The notes under the pieces: model-generated | What the model was told of the DNA's origin: nothing | Seen by the model: the letters and a program-made list of their open reading frames with translations, nothing else | The model's database searches: none | IMG/VR virus record: IMGVR_UViG_3300032736_000375 | Span: 1-29,828 of that record | DNA length: 29,828 bases | Origin: a virus | Strand: one strand, 5' to 3' | In this document: positions 25,790 to 29,828 of the stretch, piece by piece | How the letters are laid out: the number at the start of each line of letters is the position of its first letter | How positions within the stretch are numbered: the stretch's first letter is position 1 | Program-made: the position numbers and the translations under genes

Positions 25790-26059
25790 ATGGTTACAGC
25801 CCTCCCTGATATCACCGTGGAACCCACCATTACCGGTGACGGGGCGATCACGATCGCTGCGGGGCTGGTGACGCTGACCAAGGGCTCGGCGGCGGAGATT
25901 AACCGGCTCGTTGCGGCCACGAGCCTCATCAAAGACGGCGCCACGGGCGGTGCCAAGACGACCTGCACGTTTGCCGCGTTTGTCGGCGCGACGTTGAAAC
26001 TAGCGGCCTCACAGTTCAAGTGGAACGTCGTCTCCAAGAACGTCGTGACCATCACGTAA
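25790..26059 (+). CDS. head decoration-like protein, copy 2 (paralogue)
   Basis: An 89-residue protein equal to the C-terminal domain of the gene at 25141: both have GAI-x-x-A-x-GL-x-x-LTK, then T-x-TFAA-x-x-GA-x-x-x-L-x-A-x-x-x-KWNVVS. It lacks the N-terminal domain. Weak ribosome-binding site (AAAAGAAC). Tandem paralogues with and without the anchoring domain suggest one attached and one free or capping form. Confidence 0.65.
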   Translation: MVTALPDITVEPTITGDGAITIAAGLVTLTKGSAAEINRLVAATSLIKDGATGGAKTTCTFAAFVGATLKLAASQFKWNVVSKNVVTIT

Positions 26060-26111
26060 CTAGGTGCCAGGGCGGGGTCACACCTGTCCTGTTCATCCGG
26101 AGCGCACCCTT

Positions 26112-26360
26112 ATGGATTCACTCACGCATTACAACGATCTCTTTGAGATCACCAAGAGCGACACCGCGGCGATCCCCTCAGGGCCGCCCGATGCGATTTA
26201 TGTCGGCGGCGCGGGGGTCTTGCAGTTGGTGCTCTCAAACGGGCGCATCGTCCCGGTGACGGCAGTGGCTGGCACAATCCTGCCCTTCCGAAAGTGTGTC
26301 GTCCGCGTCAACAGCACGAGCACGACCGCCTCCCTGATGGTGGCGTTGTACTCAATTTAG
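26112..26360 (+). CDS. spike-base/head-tail small protein (Rcc01079-like)
   Basis: An 82-residue protein. ATG at 26112 (weak upstream GGAGC). The pattern DAIYVGGAGVLQLVLSNGRIVPVTAVAGTILPFRKCVVRVNSTSTTASLMVALY matches the widespread small phage protein with ALYVG-x-AG ... G-x-LP-(I/V)-R-x-x-(R/V)-V...TTA-x-x-(I/M)-VALY, found near head-tail genes and related to the Rhodobacter capsulatus gene transfer agent spike-base protein. The reading frame continues without a stop past its TAG into the next gene. Confidence 0.7.
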   Translation: MDSLTHYNDLFEITKSDTAAIPSGPPDAIYVGGAGVLQLVLSNGRIVPVTAVAGTILPFRKCVVRVNSTSTTASLMVALYSI

Positions 26361-26441
26361 GCTGGAGACATTATAAGCGACGACTTTCCCTTCACCCCAG
26401 GGACCGGACCCGGCACGATTGCCGCCAATAAGGAGTATGCA

Positions 26442-26822
26442 GTGTCTGATTTTTCACAATGGATGTACCACCAATCGCAAGGGGATCGATTGTTTTCGTC
26501 ACAGGATGACCTGGACGCCGCCGGCCCAGGATGGAGAGATAGCCCCGCTGCCTTCGGTACACCTGAGCCAGTCGTGGTGAAAGTCGAGGCTCCTCCTTCG
26601 GCCCCATCAGCGGTGGAACTCTTGACGGAGATCCAGTCGCCTGACCCCGTGAAGTTTATTGCCCCTGACTACGATGAGGACGAGGACGAGAACCGGGAAT
26701 CATCGACGGTGTCATTCAGCAAAACGGAAGAGAGTGCGCCTCTTGAGGCCCCGAAACAGGCCCCGGTGAAAACACAGGTGGCTCTTCAGGGCGCAAAAGC
26801 GAAAAAGACTGGCAAGTCGTAG
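26442..26822 (+). CDS. phage structural-module protein, W-protein
   Basis: A 126-residue protein from GTG with AAGGAG 7-8 nt upstream. N-terminal WMYHQSQGDRLFSSQDDLDAAGPGWRDSPAAFG resembles the small conserved phage pattern of Trp-Met/Leu-Tyr ... S-x-x-DLD-A-x-GPGW-x-DSPA; the rest is acidic and disordered with a Lys-rich end. The same frame is open upstream to the TAG at 26358, and the segment 26370-26435 reads SDDFPFTPGTGPGTIAAN, itself typical of a phage protein N-terminus, so an ATT start at 26370 or stop read-through is possible. Confidence 0.65.
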   Translation: MSDFSQWMYHQSQGDRLFSSQDDLDAAGPGWRDSPAAFGTPEPVVVKVEAPPSAPSAVELLTEIQSPDPVKFIAPDYDEDEDENRESSTVSFSKTEESAPLEAPKQAPVKTQVALQGAKAKKTGKS

Positions 26823-26843
26823 CCGGCGCCTTGAAAGGCAGAT

Positions 26844-27593
26844 ATGGCCACTACCGCACGCAAGCTGATTACGTCGTCCCTCCGCCTCATTGGGGTGCTC
26901 GCCTCTGGGGAGACCGCACTCGGTGATGATGCGAACGACGGGCTCGTCGTTTTAAACGACTTCGTGGATGAGCTTGCAGCGCAGCGTCTCTCGATCAATG
27001 CAACGACGAGGACGGAGTATCCGCTGACCGCAGCGGTCTCGAGCTACACGATCGGCGTTGGGGGAGACTTGAACCAGGCGCGGCCGCTGTGGATCCCTTA
27101 CGCCGGCCTGATTATCGACAACACAGAGACCGTGCCGACCGAGATCGGCATCGACGTGTACAGCGTGCAGCAATATGCGGACATCTTCCAGAAGACGCTC
27201 GCAAGTGCCTATGTCCAGGCGATTTACTTTGACCATGCCTGGTCGGCCGGACTGGGAAATATCCACGTATACCCCGTCCCCGATATTGGGACCACGAATT
27301 TGGTCCTCTACACGCCGACGGCGATTACGGAGTTCGCCGCGCTTGACACGGCGTACACCTTCCCGCCTGGCTACCGGAAGATGCTGCGCTACAACCTCGC
27401 CGTGCAGCTCGCCCCGGAATACGGACGGCAAGTGGACCAGGTGATCTTCGAATTGGCGAAGTCTTCGTTGGCCATCGTGAAGGCCGCCAATGCCACCCAA
27501 CCTGGGTTGATGCGCGTTGACTCAGCGTTGGTCGGCCGTTCGGGCACATGGGACTGGCGCACAGGGAATGACCACACCAGGGGAAGTGGCTAA
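26844..27593 (+). CDS. tail accessory/head-closure protein, P22 gp4-like
   Basis: A 249-residue protein that should bind beneath the portal ring and start tail assembly. It begins TTARKLITSSLRLIGVLASGETALGDDANDGLVVLNDFVDELAAQRLSI, the standard opening of P22 gp4-like proteins; later LPPGYRKMLRYNLAVQLAPEYG (with PP in place) and VIFELAKSSLAIVKAANATQP are also typical. In P22 gp4 this family has been linked to lysozyme-like activity; no catalytic residues are claimed here. Stop overlaps the next ATG (TAATG). Confidence 0.85.
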   Translation: MATTARKLITSSLRLIGVLASGETALGDDANDGLVVLNDFVDELAAQRLSINATTRTEYPLTAAVSSYTIGVGGDLNQARPLWIPYAGLIIDNTETVPTEIGIDVYSVQQYADIFQKTLASAYVQAIYFDHAWSAGLGNIHVYPVPDIGTTNLVLYTPTAITEFAALDTAYTFPPGYRKMLRYNLAVQLAPEYGRQVDQVIFELAKSSLAIVKAANATQPGLMRVDSALVGRSGTWDWRTGNDHTRGSG

Positions 27594-29023
27594 TGAAGCT
27601 CCCGCATTTCATTGGGGGATCCTACCGGTCTGCGAGCAAAATTGCTGACGACTCAGTCACGATGAACTTCTACCCGGAGATCATGGAGTCTCCAGGGGCG
27701 AAGTCCCAGATGGTGCTGTACCCGACCCCTGGGGTGACGGCGTTTACGACGGCTGGGACACAAAACCCGGTGCGGGGCCTGTGGTCACAGGACGGGCGCA
27801 CGCTCGCGGCTTTCGGCGGCACGCTTTACGAGCTATTGGCGGACGGCACAAAAACCTACCGTGGAACCATCGCAAATGACGGCTCACCGGTGACGTTCTC
27901 GACCAACGGCGACGGGGGTGGAGAGGTGTTCATTACCTCTGGGGACACGGGATACGTCTTCACACTGTCTTCAAATGTAATGGCGACTGTATTGTCAGAT
28001 GTGACGTTTGGGTCATTTCTGAGCACAAGATTCCTTGCCCTCGACGCGGCCACGTCTACGCTGAAAATATCCGACCAGCTCGATGGGACTACATGGGACG
28101 CCACCCAGGTGGTCCAGCGAACGATTGGATCCGACGCGTGGATCTCCATGCTCGTGAACAACCGTGAGATCTGGCTGTTTGGGTCACGCACAAGCGAGGT
28201 GTGGTACGACTCTGGGGCGTCCCCGTTCCCGTTCGCGCCCATCAGTGGCGCCTACATCCAACAGGGGATTCTTGCGGCATGGTCGGCCGCACGCCTGTCG
28301 GGGACGGTGCTGTGGCTTGGGTCAAACGAAAACGGCGCCGGCGTGGTGTATCGAGCGAATGGTTATGCAGCAGAACGCATAAGTAACCACGCGATGGAAT
28401 CTGAGATTCAAGCCTACGGGACCCTCTCGGACGCCCTGGGGTGGTCCTACGAGCACGATGGACACTCGTTCTATGTGTTGACGTTCCCAACAGCGAACAA
28501 GACGTGGGTCTATGACGCGGTCTCTCAACTGTGGCACAACCGCGGGTACTGGGACGTGGCCACCGGCGTCTACAAGGCGTATCGTCCGATGTGGCATGCC
28601 TACGGGTTCGGGAAGCACCTCGTTGGGGATCTGATCAAAGGGCGCGTCTACGAGCTGTCGGACACGTCGTACGTGGACGTGGACTCCGCCCTTGTGCGGC
28701 GGTTCAGGCGAGGCCCCCACATCTCTCAGGACCAGCTCATTATTTCCCACCAGCTCTTCCAGTTGGACCTCGAGGTTGGACTGGGGCTCGCATCTGGGCA
28801 GGGCAGCGACCCTCAGATCATGCTCCGGTGGTCGGACGATGGGGGCCAAACGTGGGGGAACGAGCACTGGAAGTCGGCCGGCAAGATCGGCAAATATCGC
28901 ACCCGTGCGAAGTGGACACGTCTCGGGTCGTCACGCGATCGCGTTTATGAGATCGCGATGACAGACCCCGTCCCGTGGCGCATCATCGACGCGTATATCG
29001 GCGCGTCAACAGGGACCAGCTAG
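27593..29023 (+). CDS. packaged DNA stabilisation/tail hub protein, P22 gp10-like
   Basis: A 476-residue protein starting MKLPHFIGGSYRSASKIADDSVTMNFYPE, the typical start of gp10-like proteins (F-x-G-x-Y-x-x-x-S...A-x-x-x-NLYPE). Further blocks are YPTPG, VRGLW, WISMLVNNREIWLFGSRTSEVWYDSG, FPFAPISGAYIQQGILAAWS and, near the end, MLRWSDDGGQTWGNEHW...RTRAKWTRLGSSRDRVYEI. These form beta propeller-like repeats. It plugs the portal/gp4 channel and holds the DNA and the tail needle. Confidence 0.9.
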   Translation: MKLPHFIGGSYRSASKIADDSVTMNFYPEIMESPGAKSQMVLYPTPGVTAFTTAGTQNPVRGLWSQDGRTLAAFGGTLYELLADGTKTYRGTIANDGSPVTFSTNGDGGGEVFITSGDTGYVFTLSSNVMATVLSDVTFGSFLSTRFLALDAATSTLKISDQLDGTTWDATQVVQRTIGSDAWISMLVNNREIWLFGSRTSEVWYDSGASPFPFAPISGAYIQQGILAAWSAARLSGTVLWLGSNENGAGVVYRANGYAAERISNHAMESEIQAYGTLSDALGWSYEHDGHSFYVLTFPTANKTWVYDAVSQLWHNRGYWDVATGVYKAYRPMWHAYGFGKHLVGDLIKGRVYELSDTSYVDVDSALVRRFRRGPHISQDQLIISHQLFQLDLEVGLGLASGQGSDPQIMLRWSDDGGQTWGNEHWKSAGKIGKYRTRAKWTRLGSSRDRVYEIAMTDPVPWRIIDAYIGASTGTS

Positions 29024-29490
29024 TGGCGATCATCAGCCCCCCTCCCTTGTACAGCGACGTCGCCGTCGATGGGAGACGCGTCAATATCGACTGGCTGCGA
29101 TGGTTCAACAGTATTGTGCAGGGCTTCTCATTATCTTCGTCTTTGGCCGGGTCCGTCACATTGGCTGCCCAGGCGGCATCGGTGGCCTCTGCGCCAGTGG
29201 CGCAGTCTTTGGCCCCAGGGGTCTATCGCGTTTCGTATTACGCGAGGGTGACGACTGCCGCGACCTCTAGCAGTTCGCTGGCGATCGATGTTGGATGGAC
29301 CGATGGTGTGATTGCCTGTGCCTTGTCTGTCGCAGCGGTCACAGGGAACACCACGGCCACCGTGTCTGCTGGCAGCCTGATCGTCAAGGTGGACAATGGG
29401 ACGGACATCACCTACGCCACGACGTATGCCAGCACCGGCGCGACCTCTATGCAATATGCACTGTCCTTGCGCGTAGAAGCTCTGCCGTAG
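29023..29490 (+). CDS. small tail protein, beta sandwich
   Basis: A 155-residue protein. It starts with GTG sharing one base with the gp10-like stop (TAGTG); a start at 28975 in frame would lie inside that gene. The core APGVYRVSYYARVTTAATSSSSLAIDVGWTDG...TGNTTATVSAGSLIVKVDNGTDITYATTYASTGATSMQYALSLRVEALP is a very common phage domain, a jelly-roll/beta-sandwich found in tail or head-fibre proteins. The short N-terminal part (DVAVDGRRVNIDWLRWFNSI) probably attaches it. Confidence 0.75.
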   Translation: MAIISPPPLYSDVAVDGRRVNIDWLRWFNSIVQGFSLSSSLAGSVTLAAQAASVASAPVAQSLAPGVYRVSYYARVTTAATSSSSLAIDVGWTDGVIACALSVAAVTGNTTATVSAGSLIVKVDNGTDITYATTYASTGATSMQYALSLRVEALP

Positions 29491-29501
29491 CCCGTTTGTA
29501 T

Positions 29502-29526
29502 TGCCCGGTTTCATAGGGCATTCTTT
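29502..29526 (+). terminator. weak terminator-like hairpin
   Basis: TGCCC (29502-29506) pairs with GGGCA (29516-29520), 9-nt loop, followed by TTCTTT. Only 5 bp, so at best a partial terminator ahead of the last gene. Confidence 0.35.
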
Positions 29527-29560
29527 AATGTATCGACGATTTTCCCAGGAGCGACATCAA

Positions 29561-29828
29561 TGACCTTTGCCATGACATTGTTTACCGGAGGAGGGGCTGC
29601 CGCACTTCCTATTGTGCTCGTGGTCGGGTGGCTGATCGGCCTGATGATGGGACTCTCTGCCGCGGCGAAGCTCATCGGCGGGAAAAGGGCCTCCGACTCT
29701 GCAAAAAAGGCTGCGAAGATCCAAGACCAGGCGGCTGTGCGTGCCTTCGCTGCGCAGAAAGCTGAGTGGGAGCGCGTCCAGAAGATCAACGCGCCCTTCA
29801 TGGAGGGGATGGCGGAGCGACGGAACAC
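29561..29828 (+). CDS. membrane-associated internal/injection protein, partial
   Basis: The gene starts at an ATG with CAGGAG 9 nt upstream and runs out of the window after 89 codons. A Gly/Ala-rich start leads into a membrane helix (PIVLVVGWLIGLMMGLSAAAKL, residues about 17-38), then a Lys/Ala/Gln coiled region (SDSAKKAAKIQDQAAVRAFAAQKAEWERVQKINAPFMEG). In P22-like phages the genes after gp10 encode tail needle and injected proteins; that assignment is by position only. Confidence 0.6.

Noticed and set aside
1-29828. CRISPR array, insertion sequence, integrase or reverse transcriptase (diversity-generating element)
   Set aside because: No regularly spaced long repeats, no transposase or integrase motifs and no YxDD polymerase motif were found; the short repeat clusters seen are described separately.

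Overview
The window is part of a tailed double-stranded DNA phage (or prophage) genome with a P22-type podovirus head and tail-connector module. No integrase, transposase, host housekeeping gene or CRISPR array was recognised. The host cannot be named. At least eight genes appear to be transcribed from a -10 hexamer lying only 6-7 nt before the start codon (leaderless mRNAs, mostly with an extended TGn -10). This style is common in Deinococcus-Thermus and Actinobacteria, but it does not identify the host. Base composition is GC-rich, and GTG, TTG and probably ATT starts are used.

Layout. (1) 1-3.0 kb: a rightward string of very small, mostly translationally coupled early genes of unknown function. 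(2) 3.0-6.0 kb: a second rightward block bounded by a repeated 13-bp element, an intrinsic terminator and a near-consensus promoter at 4195-4223; it has several zinc-ribbon proteins, one of them with no normal start codon, and three one-helix membrane peptides. (3) 6.04-6.74 kb: a gene-free, strongly C-rich, repeat-rich stretch with a potential G-quadruplex on the minus strand. (4) 6.74-9.2 kb: a rightward operon with an RNA ligase, a winged-helix DNA-binding protein and a DnaX/tau-C-like protein. (5) 9.2-9.34 kb: an iteron-like array of GTGTCCC repeats between convergent genes. (6) 9.34-15.3 kb: leftward genes. The upstream part (15.3 to 11.65 kb) is a near-continuous operon that starts with a small XRE regulator, followed by tatA, a Sec-secreted protein, coiled-coil proteins and zinc-finger miniproteins, and a 56-aa protein with a twin-arginine-like N-terminus. 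Between 10.5 and 10.8 kb lies a divergent regulatory node: a perfect 19-bp palindrome flanked by a class-II tRNA-like element on the minus strand and a tRNA 5'-half-like hairpin on the plus strand. (7) 15.39-17.35 kb: a divergent switch region, a DNA adenine methyltransferase and a replication protein. (8) 17.39-29.8 kb: the late rightward morphogenesis operon: terS, terL, small genes, portal, scaffold, P22-type coat protein, two paralogous head proteins, connector proteins resembling P22 gp4 and gp10, small tail proteins, and the start of a probable injected or internal protein cut by the window end.

How it works together. The late module is conventional and assigns the phage to a P22-like morphogenetic lineage. 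The unusual part is the leftward accessory operon: a phage-encoded TatA is translationally coupled to a secreted protein and shares an operon with a small protein carrying an RR-x-F-L signal-like N-terminus. A series of operon junctions is built from the same 18-nt cassette (Shine-Dalgarno embedded in the last codons plus an ATGA overlap), which suggests modular gene gain. No holin, endolysin or spanin was recognised in the window.
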